The position numbers and the translations under genes are program-made. The notes beneath the pieces are model-generated. The model was not told where the DNA came from. It did no database searches and worked only from the letters and a program-made list of their open reading frames with translations. A stretch of DNA of 64,000 nucleotides from CAWDVK01 sp963805715. Lineage in GTDB: Bacteria; Actinomycetota; Actinomycetes; Streptosporangiales; Streptosporangiaceae. The DNA is taken from positions 806,001 through 870,000 of the forward strand of contig CAWDVK010000009.1 in NCBI GenBank assembly GCA_963805715.1. The letters are read 5' to 3'. Position 1 is the stretch's first letter. Every line of letters begins with the position of its first letter. Positions 1 to 8,958 of this stretch are shown here, piece after piece.

Positions 1-248
1 AGCGCCCCCGGCGCCGTCAGCGAGGTGGCGATGGAATGCGCGGACAGATGCGTGAGCAGGGTGATCACGGGCCCGAGCAGGGCGAGCCAGATCACGCCCG
101 CGCCCGCCACCGAGACAAGCCCCGATACTGAACGGACCCGCCGGACCGCGCCGGTACCGCCGCTGGCACCCGGCGGGCGGCGCGGCCCGGAACGATCGCC
201 CGAGCCGGCGCCGCCAGAAACAGGCGCGGGGCTAGCTGCCCAGCTCAC
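1..248 (-). CDS. ABC transporter permease, N-terminal part (molybdate/tungstate type)
   Basis: This is the 5' part of a gene that runs off the left edge. It sits directly downstream of the binding lipoprotein gene and its probable GTG start at 246-248 overlaps the lipoprotein stop by 17 bases. About 50 residues of Pro/Gly/Arg-rich N-terminus are followed by a hydrophobic segment (VIWLALLGPVITLLTHL) that fits the first membrane helix of a ModB/WtpB-type permease. The inferred role is the membrane channel of a molybdate or tungstate importer. No EAA loop or further helices are available, so the assignment rests on operon position and this one helix. A start further in, at a GTG just before the helix, is possible. 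Confidence 0.6.
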   Translation of the reverse strand, partial: MSWAASPAPVSGGAGSGDRSGPRRPPGASGGTGAVRRVRSVSGLVSVAGAGVIWLALLGPVITLLTHLSAHSIATSLTAPGA

Positions 249-1272
249 TAGAGATCGCGGCAGGCACTCCGGTGCCCGTCACTGTCGGCGTCAGCAGCGT
301 GAACCCTCCCGCCTTATACAGCGCCAGGCCGGCCGGCGAGAGCGTGTACTTGACGAAGGCTGTCCCGGCCGGGGTCGGCTTGCCGATGATCGTGATGTCG
401 ATGACCTGCGGCGAGCCGCTCTTGGTCGTCTTGGTGCCGCCGGGCGGCGTGATGGTGATCGTCGCCTTGGCGTATTGCGCGGCCAGAGTCCTGTCGCCGA
501 GGTTGATGGCGGGCGGCAGCGGGATGTAGGGCAGGTGCAGCTCGATCGCCTGGGTGATGAACGCGCTGGAGGCGTCCAGCTGGCCGGACTGCAGCGTCGC
601 GTCCAGCGAGGACTCGGCGTAGATCTGCGGCGACGTGGACGATCCCGGCGGTCCGCCGAGGATCTTCGTCACCGTATCGGACGGCAGGTGGTAGTAGGAC
701 TGGGCCAGCTCCAGCATGTAGATGAAGTCGCGGCCCTGCGGGTCGATGTTCGGATCGGTCCGGCCCAGCCTGAAGCCGGGCGTCTGCATCAGCGTGAACA
801 GGCCCTGCAGCGGCTTGGTGCCGTCGGCGAAGGCCTTGAACTGGCTGGCGTACTTGCTCTTGGGGTTGTAGGCGACCACCATCGAGGTGCCCGCGTACTG
901 GACGTACCACTTGGTGAACTTGGGCTCCAGCGGCGTGATGTTGTCGGCGCCGACGCTCTCGAAGACGTTCGGGCTGATCTCGCCGGAGGCGATGTCGGAG
1001 GACAGATCACCCGAGGCGCCGGCCCGGCCGGAGTACTGGTAGCCCTCGGCCTTGGTGAAGGCGGGGCCGACGACCTTCTCGTTGAGGTACTCCAGCGAGG
1101 ACGCGTAGGCGACATTCGCCGTGCCGGACTTCGCGGCGGCCTTGGCCGTGCTGGAGGAGCTGGACGAGCTAGATGGCGAGGAACTGCCGCAGGCGGCCGC
1201 GGCCAGCGCGGTGCATGCGATCACGATCAGGGCACCGGCGCGCGCGCCGTGCCGTGCGCTAAGAGGGACCAT
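232..1272 (-). CDS. Molybdate/tungstate ABC transporter substrate-binding lipoprotein (WtpA/ModA-like)
   Basis: This extracytoplasmic lipoprotein is predicted to capture molybdate or tungstate for an ABC importer. From the ATG at 1272 the 346-residue product has a basic n-region, a hydrophobic stretch and a lipobox (LAAAAC) with the lipidated Cys at residue 28, then a Ser-rich linker. The mature part contains a VAYASSLEYL strand, a GRAGASGDL loop and an RTDPNIDPQG motif typical of WtpA/ModA proteins, where the Asp-Pro segment lies near the oxyanion site. A GTG at 1296 would add eight residues before the signal peptide; the ATG is preceded by GGGGA, although very close. The permease follows immediately. 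Oxyanion specificity cannot be read from sequence. Confidence 0.85.
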   Translation of the reverse strand: MVPLSARHGARAGALIVIACTALAAAACGSSSPSSSSSSSSTAKAAAKSGTANVAYASSLEYLNEKVVGPAFTKAEGYQYSGRAGASGDLSSDIASGEISPNVFESVGADNITPLEPKFTKWYVQYAGTSMVVAYNPKSKYASQFKAFADGTKPLQGLFTLMQTPGFRLGRTDPNIDPQGRDFIYMLELAQSYYHLPSDTVTKILGGPPGSSTSPQIYAESSLDATLQSGQLDASSAFITQAIELHLPYIPLPPAINLGDRTLAAQYAKATITITPPGGTKTTKSGSPQVIDITIIGKPTPAGTAFVKYTLSPAGLALYKAGGFTLLTPTVTGTGVPAAISSELGS

Positions 1273-1639
1273 TCCCCAGACGATAGCCAGCAGCACTTGC
1301 GCAACGCAAGAAACCGGGCATCGGCTTAAGCCTTCGCTTATCGGCCGAGCCAGGGCCAGCGCCGACCGTCGTGCGGCGGCGCGCTGGCGGGCAGGCCCCC
1401 CAGCGCGAGGAGAGCCAGCCCTCAGCTGGCATTCAGGAAGTCACGCTTGCATTGCAGAGGCAACCCGACCGTCCGGCGCGCCTTAGCATGGGTCCCGGCA
1501 GCGCGACGGGACACCAGCTCGCTGCGCGCAGGGCAGGCTCCGGACAGCGCTGGAACGAACACCATGGCGACGCGGCGTCGCCGCGACAGAGGGACGCTGC
1601 GCAGCCAGCAGGCTCGGCACGAGCAAGGACAGGGCAAGC
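1273..1639. other. Intergenic region between divergent importer and DUF929 cassette
   Basis: These 367 bases separate two divergent units, so they should hold both promoters. I could not place convincing -35/-10 pairs. A possible ribosome binding site (AGGACAGGG, about 6 bases before 1640) serves the rightward gene. No gene with actinobacterial codon bias is seen here. Confidence 0.5.
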
Positions 1640-2524
1640 ATGGGCAAGGCGGACAGGAACCGGCGGCAAAGTGCACGGGAGAGGATCGCGGCGCAGCAGG
1701 CGGCCGCGCGGCGGGCCGAGGCCCGCAGGCGCACGCTGATCGCTGGCGGCAGCGTCGTCGCCGTCATCGCCGTCGTGGTGGCCCTCATTACGGTGGCCGC
1801 GCTGCGCAAGCCGACCAGCGCGACCGCGGCGGCCGCGGCGACCAGCAACGCGGTGGTGCGGCAGATCGAGACCGTGCCGGCCAGCACCTTCAACTCGGTC
1901 GGCACCGGCACCGCGAGCAAGCTGACCTCGCTCAGCGGCCGCCCCGCGCTGACCTCCGGCGGCAAGCCGGTGGTCCTCTACATGGGCGCCGAGTACTGCC
2001 CGTACTGCGCGGCCGAGCGGTGGGCCCTGGCGGCGGCGCTGAGCCGGTTCGGGACTTTCTCCAACCTGCACTTCACCCACTCATCCAGCACCGACGTTTA
2101 CCCCAGCACGCCGACGCTGACGTTCTACAAGTCCCGCTACGCCAGCAAGTACGTCACGTTCGAGCCGGTCGAGATGTTCAGCGGAACCCCGGACTCCGCC
2201 AGCTCGGCTGGCTACAGGACGCTGCAGAATCCCACGTCCGCGCAGCAGGCGGTGATGAACAAGTACGACCCGGGCGGCTCCTTCCCGTTCGTTGACGTGG
2301 GCAATAAGTACACGGTTGTCGGCGCCCAGTACCTGCCGAGCGCTCTGGCCAAGCTGACCTGGGCACAGGTCGCCGCCGCCATGAGGAACCCGGCCAGCGC
2401 GGTAGCCAAGGACGTGGACGGCGCGGCGAACGACCTGACCGCGGCCATCTGCAAGGTGACCAACGGCCAGCCTGGCGCAGTCTGCCACTCAGCGGGCACG
2501 CAGGCCGGGGCAGGAGCATTGTGA
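1640..2524 (+). CDS. DUF929 family membrane-anchored thioredoxin-like protein (first copy)
   Basis: The 294-residue protein has a strongly basic, Ala/Arg-rich cytoplasmic head (residues 1-31), one membrane helix (about 33-55) and an extracytoplasmic domain with a CPYC motif at Cys120-Cys123 inside a GAEYCPYCAAERW block typical of DUF929. DUF929 has a thioredoxin-like fold, but its reaction is not well described; a thiol-disulfide exchange role is inferred from the CPYC and from the VKOR gene that follows. The stop codon overlaps the VKOR start (TGATG). A close paralogue lies on the other side of VKOR, sharing the MGKA start, the basic head and the conserved block. The start has AGGACAGGG upstream. 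Confidence 0.9.
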   Translation: MGKADRNRRQSARERIAAQQAAARRAEARRRTLIAGGSVVAVIAVVVALITVAALRKPTSATAAAAATSNAVVRQIETVPASTFNSVGTGTASKLTSLSGRPALTSGGKPVVLYMGAEYCPYCAAERWALAAALSRFGTFSNLHFTHSSSTDVYPSTPTLTFYKSRYASKYVTFEPVEMFSGTPDSASSAGYRTLQNPTSAQQAVMNKYDPGGSFPFVDVGNKYTVVGAQYLPSALAKLTWAQVAAAMRNPASAVAKDVDGAANDLTAAICKVTNGQPGAVCHSAGTQAGAGAL

Positions 2525-3367
2525 TGGCAGGACCGCAGCAGGCCGGGAAGAGCGGATCGGGGCGAAACGCCGCCCAGGGCGCCAGCAAGGCGCCGGCCGG
2601 CCAGGGCTCCGCTCAACGCGGCGGCGCTCAGCGCGGCGGCGCTAGCCGGGCCGCCGGCGGCCGGGGCGGCGGCCAGGGCAATCCCGCCCAGGGCGGCTCG
2701 CGACAGGGCGGCTCGCGGCAGGGCGGCTCGCGGCAGGGCGGCAGTGGCCAGGGCGCGGCGGGCCGGGCCGGCGCTGGCCAGGGAAGCCCTCGTCCGGGCA
2801 GCGCCGGGCGGGGCAGCGGCAAGGCAGGCGCCACCGTCGCCCCGGCGGCGCGGGCCAGCGAGCCCGCGGCGGTCCCCGCTTCCCGGTGGCAGCGGCTGAC
2901 CGGCTCGTTCGGCCCGTCCGGCACGCTCAAGCTGGCCACGTTCGTGCTCTCCCTGCTCGGCCTGGCCGTCTCGGCCTACCTGACCTACACGCACTTCGCC
3001 GGGATCGGGCCTGGCCTGCTCCGCGAAGAGCGACGCATGCGTGCAGGTGCAGTTCAGCCCGCAGGCAGAGGTATTCGGGATCTTCCCTGTCGCCGTGCTC
3101 GGCCTGGCGTTCTTCCTCGTCATGGTGCCGATGACCTCGCCCTGGGCCTGGCGCCTGCCGCAGCCCGCGGTTTACTGGACCCGGCTGGGCGCCGTGATCA
3201 TCGGGATGATCTTCGTCCTGTACCTGGTCTACGTGGAGATCATCCAGATCGGCGCGATCTGCCCGTACTGCACGGCCGTGCACATCATGACATTCCTGCT
3301 GTTCGGGCTGCTCGTCTTCGATGCGGCATTCCGGGGTCCGGGGACAGCAGCCAGCGCTCGCCGCTGA
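2524..3367 (+). pseudogene. Vitamin K epoxide reductase (VKOR) family protein, frameshifted
   Basis: VKOR proteins are four-helix membrane enzymes that use quinones to make disulfides and pass them to thioredoxin-like partners. The first frame (ATG 2524, preceded by CAGGAG) encodes about 120 disordered Gly/Gln/Arg-rich residues and the first helix, ending near HFAGIG. The rest lies one frame over: a loop with Cys codons at 3017 and 3038 (LACSAKSDAC), SPQAEVFGI, two more helices, and the catalytic ICPYC with Cys codons at 3260 and 3269. One extra base, or two missing, between about 3001 and 3015 explains the break. All four redox cysteines are present across the two frames, so a sequencing error or recent mutation is likely. 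The two flanking DUF929 genes suggest a shared operon. Confidence 0.8.
2693..2737 (+). repeat. 15-bp tandem repeat in VKOR N-terminal extension
   Basis: Three near-identical 15-base units (GCGGCTCGCGGCAGG and one variant) encode repeated Arg-Gln-Gly-Gly-Ser. They lie in the disordered Gly/Gln-rich extension before the first VKOR helix and keep the frame. Confidence 0.85.
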
Positions 3368-3409
3368 CGGGGGCGATGACCAGCACAGCGAAAGGGCTGA
3401 GCGAAGCAG

Positions 3410-4288
3410 ATGGGCAAGGCGGAACGGAACAGGAAGCAGAGCGCCAGGGAGCGCATCGCGGCGCAGCAGGCCGCGGCCAGGAAGGCCGAGGCCCGGCGCC
3501 GGATGCTGTGGTTCGGCGGCGCGATCGTGGTCGTGCTGGCCATCGTGGTCGCCATCGTCGTCGTCAAGCTGGGCAGCAAGTCGTCCCCGCCGGCGAGCTC
3601 CGGCGACCGCCATGTGCTGCCGGCCAGTGTCCTGAAGGACGTTTACACCGTGCCGCCAGCGACCCTGGACAAGGTCGGCGGCGGCTCGGTGCTCAGCTTC
3701 AACCCGCAGCCGGTGACGGCCGTCAGCGATACGGCGCTGACCAGCAACGGCAAGCCCGAGATGCTGTACATCGGGGCCGAGTTCTGCCCCTACTGCGCGG
3801 CCATGCGGTGGTCCATGGCCGTCGCGCTGAGCCGGTTCGGCACCTTCACCACGCCGCTGCGCGGCATCCATTCCTCCAGCACCGACACCGATCCCAGCAC
3901 CCCGACGCTGACGTTCTACCAGTCTCGCTACAGCAGCAAGTACCTCGAGTTCGTCCCGGTCGAGAACGAGACGGTGGCCAAGACTCCGCTGCAGAACACC
4001 ACGACGGCCCAGACGGCCATCTGGAACAAGTACGACGCGGATTCGTACCCGTTCATCGACTTCGGCAGCAAGTACGTGATCAAGGCACCGATCTACAATC
4101 CCCAGGTGCTGGCCGGCCTGACCTGGGCGCAGATAGCCGCTGACCTGCACAATCCCTCCAGCCCGGTGGCTCAGGGCGCGCTCGGCGCGGCCAACTACAT
4201 CACCGCGGCCATCTGCAAGATGACGAACAGCGCGCCGGCCAGCGTGTGCACGAGCAGCGCGGTCTCCAGCCTGGAGGGCAAGCTCTAA
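3410..4288 (+). CDS. DUF929 family membrane-anchored thioredoxin-like protein (second copy)
   Basis: This 292-residue paralogue of the gene at 1640 has the same layout: a basic head starting MGKAERNRKQSARERIAAQQ, one membrane helix at about 34-52, and an extracytoplasmic domain with CPYC at Cys126-Cys129 in GAEFCPYCAAMRW, followed by a PSTPTLTFYQSRY block. It starts 42 bases after VKOR and is probably cotranscribed. The duplication looks old, because the two copies differ through most of the C-terminal half while the CPYC region is retained. I infer a partner oxidised by VKOR. Whether the copies have different clients cannot be told from sequence. Confidence 0.9.
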   Translation: MGKAERNRKQSARERIAAQQAAARKAEARRRMLWFGGAIVVVLAIVVAIVVVKLGSKSSPPASSGDRHVLPASVLKDVYTVPPATLDKVGGGSVLSFNPQPVTAVSDTALTSNGKPEMLYIGAEFCPYCAAMRWSMAVALSRFGTFTTPLRGIHSSSTDTDPSTPTLTFYQSRYSSKYLEFVPVENETVAKTPLQNTTTAQTAIWNKYDADSYPFIDFGSKYVIKAPIYNPQVLAGLTWAQIAADLHNPSSPVAQGALGAANYITAAICKMTNSAPASVCTSSAVSSLEGKL

Positions 4289-4393
4289 CGGGCCGTCCCG
4301 CTGCTCGTCCCGGCTAGCGGGACCCGGCCACTGGCTGGCGCACGGCGGGCGCCCGGCGCCCGCCTGCCGTCACGGAACAAGGCGGCCCGGCAG

Positions 4394-4410
4394 TTTGTTA
4401 GGGTAACGAA
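4394..4410. promoter_or_regulatory. Imperfect palindrome, candidate MarR operator
   Basis: The arms TTTGTTA and TAACGAA are separated by GGG and match at six of seven positions. The site lies 41 bases upstream of the MarR start and contains a TAGGGT that could serve as a -10 box, so bound MarR would block transcription of its own operon. The regulatory role is inferred. Confidence 0.5.
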
Positions 4411-4450
4411 CTGTCAGTGCATCGCACTAAGTGCCGCCCAGGATGTGCCC

Positions 4451-4960
4451 ATGCCCCCGCAGGATGCGCCCGTGACCGGGACATCAGTCATCAGCCCGGA
4501 CCCGGTGTCCGATGCCGTCCTCACCGTGCTGCGGCTGTTCCGCGGCCTGGAGCGGGTCGACGCCGGGCTGACCCCCCATCAGTACCGGATCCTCAAGCTG
4601 GCCGGCTCCGGCGGGGAGCGCTCAGCCCGGCTGGCCGAGCGCCTGGCCGTCGCCCGGCCCACCCTGACCGCGACCGCGGACGGCCTGGTCGCGGCCGGCC
4701 TCGTGCATCGCCAGGCCGAGCCCGGCGACCGGCGGGTGGTCCGGCTCTGCCTGACCGAGGCCGGCCAGGCCGCGCTGAAGCGGGCCGACGCCGCTTACAC
4801 CGGCTGGCTCGGCAGCCTGCTGGAAGCCACCGGCGACCCGGCCGCCGCGCTTCGCGCGCTCGGCGCACTCGATTCGGCGATGAGCGAGAGGCGCCTCGCC
4901 CGGCTGGCCGGGCGAGGCCAGCACGGGGACCGGCCCGCCTCCGGCGCAGGGCCGGCATGA
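4451..4960 (+). CDS. MarR family transcriptional regulator
   Basis: This 169-residue winged-helix protein has the MarR core: LTPHQYRILKLAG, a recognition-helix region (SARLAERLAVARPTLTATAD), and the beta-wing block RQAEPGDRRVVRLCLTEAG with the conserved Asp-Arg. The ATG at 4451 is chosen because AGGA lies seven bases upstream; a GTG at 4445 is also in frame. Its stop overlaps an ATG of the following ABC exporter gene (ATGA), so the two are translationally coupled. The likely role is ligand-responsive repression of this exporter operon through the palindrome at 4394. The ligand is unknown. Confidence 0.88.
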   Translation: MPPQDAPVTGTSVISPDPVSDAVLTVLRLFRGLERVDAGLTPHQYRILKLAGSGGERSARLAERLAVARPTLTATADGLVAAGLVHRQAEPGDRRVVRLCLTEAGQAALKRADAAYTGWLGSLLEATGDPAAALRALGALDSAMSERRLARLAGRGQHGDRPASGAGPA

Positions 4961-6855
4961 GGGCACGGCGACACCAGGCACGGCGGTACCAGGCACGGCG
5001 GTACCAGGCACGGCGAGCAGCGGGCATGACGGCCGGCCGCCGGGCCGGGGACGCCTGGCTGCGGCGGCTGGCCGGCTACTGCGCCCGGCACAAGCGGCTG
5101 GCCGTCATGGCGCTCGGCGGCTCGCTGCTGGCGACGCTGGTCCAGGCCGCTATCCCGCTGATCATGGCGTGGATCGTGGACAACGCGATCGTCACGGACA
5201 AGCAGCCCATCTGGCTCGGCGCCACCCTGCTGATCGCGGCCGGCCTGCTGAGCTTCGGCGGCGTCTACGCCCGGCGGTACCGGGGCGGCCAGCTGTCCCT
5301 CGATGTCCAGCACGACCTGCGCACCGAGCTGTTCGAGTCGCTGTCGCGGCTGGACGGGGCCCGGCAGGACCAGCTGCATACCGGCCAGATCGTCAGCCGC
5401 TCCATTTCCGACCTGAACATGGTCCAGAGCCTGCTCGGCATGGTGCCGATGCTGCTCGGCAACGCCCTGCTGTTCGTGCTGTCGATCAGCATCATGGCCT
5501 TCCTGTCGCCCGTCCTGACCCTGGTGGCACTGGCGATCGCGCCCGCGCTCTGGCTGATCGCCATCGCCTCCCGGCGCCGGCTGTTCCCGGCCAGCTGGGA
5601 CGCGCAGCAGAAGGAGGCCGATGTCGCCGGGGTGGTCGACGGCGCGGTGACCGGCGTGCGCGTGGTCAAGGGCTTCGGCCAGGAGGAGCAGGAGATCGAT
5701 CGGCTGGAGGGCGTCAGCTCGCGGCTGTACTCGGCGAGGCTGCGCGTCGTCCGGCTGACCGCGCGCTACAACCCCGCGCTCGCGGCCATCCCCATGTTCG
5801 GCCAGGTCGGAGTGCTCGCGCTGGGCGGCTGGCTGGCCCTGAACGGCTCGATCAAGCTGGGCGTGTTCCTGGCCTTCTCCCTCTACATCGGCCAGATGGT
5901 CGCGCCTGTCCGGGCGCTGAGCAGCCTGATCACGATCGGCCAGGAGGCGAGGGCCAGCGTGATCCGGGTCTACGAGGTGATCGACTCCAGGCCGGTCGTC
6001 ACCGAGAAGCCCGGCGCGACGGCGCTGCCGCCGGGAGCGCCCGATGTCGAGCTGGACGACGTGTCCTTCGGCTACCTGCCGTCGCAGCCGGTGCTGCGCG
6101 GCCTGTCGCTGCACGTGCGGCCGGGCGAGACGCTGGCCGTGGTGGGCACCTCGGGGTCGGGGAAGTCCACGATCTCGCTGCTGCTGCCGCGCTTCTACAA
6201 CGTCCGGGGCGGCGCGATCCGGGTGGGCGGCCGGGATGTCCGGGACCTGACCCTGGACTCGCTGCGCGCCTCGATCGGGCTGGTGATGGAGGACAGCTTC
6301 CTGTTCTCCGACACGATCCGCGCCAACATCTCCTACGGCCGGCCCGACGCGACGCGGGAGCAGATCGTCGCGGCCGCCAGGGCGGCCGAGGCCGACGAGT
6401 TCATCACCGGCCTGCCGGACGGCTATGACACCGTGATCGGCGAGCAGGGCCTGACCCTGTCCGGCGGCCAGCGCCAGCGGGTCTCACTGGCCAGGGCGCT
6501 GATCACCGACCCGGCCATCCTGGTGCTGGACGACGCCACCTCGGCGATCGACGCGGGCATCGAGGCGCAGATCCACGCCACCCTGCGCAAGGTGATGGCC
6601 GGGCGCACCACGCTGCTGATCGCGCACCGCCGCTCGACGCTGCAGCTGGCCGACCGGATCGCGGTCCTGGACGAGGGGCGGCTGGTCGCTGAGGGCACGC
6701 ATGCGGAACTGACGGCGCGCTGCCCGCTGTACCGGCTGCTGCTGTCGGGCCCCGGCGAGGACGCCGAGGGCGTGGATGCCGGCGAGCTCGCCTACCACGA
6801 GAACCCTGAACGCGGCGATCTCGCCGTGCGGCGCGAGCCGCCGCCGGCACGGTGA
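4957..6855 (+). CDS. ABC exporter half-transporter, degenerate-site subunit
   Basis: The protein joins a six-helix type I exporter domain to a nucleotide-binding domain. Counting from the ATG at 5026, Walker A (GTSGSGKST) is near residue 375, the signature LSGGQRQR near 479, Walker B ILVLDDATSAID near 500 and the H-loop IAHRRST near 532. The catalytic Glu after Walker B is Asp here, the mark of the degenerate-site subunit in heterodimeric exporters such as TM287/288. Two starts are possible: ATG 4957, coupled to the MarR stop and adding a repeat-encoded basic tail, or ATG 5026, which gives a more usual N-terminus. The partner gene follows with a GTGA overlap. The likely role is multidrug or lipid export; the substrate is unknown. 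Confidence 0.9.
   Translation: MRARRHQARRYQARRYQARRAAGMTAGRRAGDAWLRRLAGYCARHKRLAVMALGGSLLATLVQAAIPLIMAWIVDNAIVTDKQPIWLGATLLIAAGLLSFGGVYARRYRGGQLSLDVQHDLRTELFESLSRLDGARQDQLHTGQIVSRSISDLNMVQSLLGMVPMLLGNALLFVLSISIMAFLSPVLTLVALAIAPALWLIAIASRRRLFPASWDAQQKEADVAGVVDGAVTGVRVVKGFGQEEQEIDRLEGVSSRLYSARLRVVRLTARYNPALAAIPMFGQVGVLALGGWLALNGSIKLGVFLAFSLYIGQMVAPVRALSSLITIGQEARASVIRVYEVIDSRPVVTEKPGATALPPGAPDVELDDVSFGYLPSQPVLRGLSLHVRPGETLAVVGTSGSGKSTISLLLPRFYNVRGGAIRVGGRDVRDLTLDSLRASIGLVMEDSFLFSDTIRANISYGRPDATREQIVAAARAAEADEFITGLPDGYDTVIGEQGLTLSGGQRQRVSLARALITDPAILVLDDATSAIDAGIEAQIHATLRKVMAGRTTLLIAHRRSTLQLADRIAVLDEGRLVAEGTHAELTARCPLYRLLLSGPGEDAEGVDAGELAYHENPERGDLAVRREPPPAR
4963..5015 (+). repeat. 15-bp tandem repeat at MarR/ABC junction
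   Basis: Three and a half units of GCACGGCGGTACCAG (the first a variant with ACACC) lie between the MarR stop and the ATG at 5026. If translation starts at 4957 they encode repeated Ala-Arg-Arg-Tyr-Gln. Confidence 0.85.
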
Positions 6856-8859
6856 CCCCTTCCCTGTGGGACGAGGCGGCGGACGCCGACGCCGCGCCGC
6901 AGGCCCCCGCGGGGGCGACCGGAAGCCGGCTGGCCCGGGCCTCGGTCACGGCGATCGGCCGCGGCATGGGCGCCGCCGCCCGCGGCGGCCGGGGAAACAG
7001 CGGTGCGGGCGGCGGCATGCTCGCCGGCATACCGCCCACGCCCGAGCTGCTGGCCAGGGTCGAGGCCCTGCCGCCCGCCGGCGAGCTTCCCGGCGTGAGC
7101 CGCGCGGAGGCCCGCGCCGCCGACCCGCGCTTCACCCTGCGGCGGCTGCTGCGGCCGATCGCCCTGGCACTCCTGGTCGGCCTGGTGCTGGACGGGCTCG
7201 ACGCCATCGCCGGCATCGCGATGCCGGCGCTGGTCCGGGGCGGCGTGGACAACGGCGTGATCGCCAGGCAGTTCCATCCCATCATCGTGGTCTCCCTGAT
7301 CGGGGTCGCCATCGTCGCCGCGGACTGGCTGATCAACGTCATCCAGACGAACGTCGTGGGCCGCAACGGCGAGCGCATGCTCTACACCCTGCGGGTGAAG
7401 ATCTTCTCCCACCTGCAGCGGCTCGGCCTCGACTTCTACGAGCGCGAGATGTCGGGCCGGATCATGACCAGGATGACGACGGACGTCGACGCGATGGACA
7501 CGTTCCTGCAGACCGGGCTGATCACCATGGTCAACGCGCTGCTGACGTTCGCCGGCGTGCTGATCGCCCTGCTGGTCATCAACCTGAGCCTGGGCCTCAC
7601 GCTGCTGACCATGATCCCGGTGCTGGTCGCGGCCACGCTGGTGTTCCGCGCGAAGTCCTCCAGGGCCTACGGCGAGGCGCGGGAGAAGGTCAGCATGGTC
7701 AACGCCGACCTGCAGGAGAACGTGGCCGGGCTGCGCACCGCCCAGGCGTACCGCCGGGAGGGCCGCAACCAGGAGCACTTCGCCGGCCTGAGCAGCAGCT
7801 ACCGCCGGTCGCGGCTGCGCGCGCAGCGGCTCATCGCGCTGTACTTCCCGTTCGTCCAGCTGCTGTCGACGGTGGCCGGCGCGCTGATCCTGTTCGTGGC
7901 CGCGGGCGAGGTGCACGACAAGGCACTGAGCGCAGGCGGCCTGATCGCCTACCTCCTCTACATCGACCTGCTGTTCTCCCCCGTGCAGCAGCTGTCCCAG
8001 GTATTCGACGGCTACAACCAGGCCGCCGTCGGCCTGCGGCGGATCAAGGACCTGCTGCGCCTGGCCGACCAGCACGCCGCTGGTGGCCAGGCCGGTGACC
8101 GCCGGGCGGCCGCGCGGCGAGATCGAGTTCCGCGGCGTGCACTTCCGCTACGCCGGGCAGCCGCGGGATGCGCTGTCGGACGTGAGCCTGCACGTGCGGC
8201 CCGGCGAGACGGTGGCCCTGGTCGGCCAGACCGGCGCGGGCAAGTCCACCATGGTCAAGCTGGTCGCCCGTTACTACGACGTCACCTCGGGCAGCGTGCT
8301 CATCGACGGAGTCGACCTGCGGAAGCTGGACCTGGCCGATTACCGGCACCATCTGGGCGTGGTGCCGCAGGAGCCCTACCTGTTCCCTGGCACCATCCGG
8401 GACGCGATCGCCTACGGGCGGCCGGACGCAACCGACGCCGAGGTCGAGGCGGCGGCCCGCGGGGTGGGGGCGATCGACATGATCGCGCGGCTGCCCGGCG
8501 GCTTCCGGCACGAGGTGGCCGAGCGGGGCCGTAACCTGGCCGCCGGCCAGCGCCAGCTGATCGCGCTGGCCCGCGCCTACCTGGTGGACCCGGCCATCCT
8601 GCTGCTCGACGAGGCCACTGCGGCGCTCGACCTGGCCTCGGAAGCTGCCGTGAACGACGCGACCGACCGGCTGGCAGCCAGGCGCAGCACGCTGGTGGTC
8701 GCGCACCGGCTGACGACCGCCGCACGAGCCGACCGCATCGTGGTCATGGAGAACGGCCGGATCGCCGAGGCGGGCAGTCACGACCAGCTGCTGGAACGCG
8801 GCGGCAGCTACGCGGCCCTGTGGGCGTCGTTCAGCGGCGAGGCCGAGCTGGTCGCCTGA
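6852..8859 (+). pseudogene. ABC exporter half-transporter, catalytic-site partner, frameshifted
   Basis: This is the second half of the heterodimeric exporter. The first frame, from a GTG overlapping the previous stop, gives a roughly 90-residue Gly/Ala-rich tail and six membrane helices up to RIKDLLRL. The nucleotide-binding domain is in another frame: Walker A GQTGAGKST near 8227, signature LAAGQRQ near 8539, Walker B LLLDEAT near 8600 and an H-loop AHRLTT near 8703. Removing one G from 8061-8070 restores LRLPTSTPLVARPV and joins the two parts into about 668 residues. It has the catalytic Glu but a weakened signature (LAAGQ), complementing the partner with Asp and LSGGQ. As written, the product stops at 8534 without a working ATPase. 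Confidence 0.85.
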
Positions 8860-8917
8860 CCGCCGGCCGCTGGCGGGCCTGCCGCTGGCGCTATCAGGCC
8901 TCCGGCGCCGCCGCGGC

Positions 8918-8955
8918 GTTGCCTGCCGGGCCCGGCGCAGGGCCCGGCAGGCAAC
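8918..8955. terminator. Bidirectional hairpin terminator
   Basis: Perfect 16-bp arms, GTTGCCTGCCGGGCCC and its complement, enclose a six-base loop. The hairpin lies between two convergent genes (ends 8859 and 8959), as expected for a shared terminator. There is no clear T-run, which is common in high-GC actinobacteria. Confidence 0.8.
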
Positions 8956-8958
8956 GGG

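Noticed and set aside
3001..3015. Programmed ribosomal frameshift in VKOR
   Set aside because: No slippery heptamer followed by a stem is evident, and a second gene nearby has an ordinary single-base frameshift, so error or mutation is simpler.
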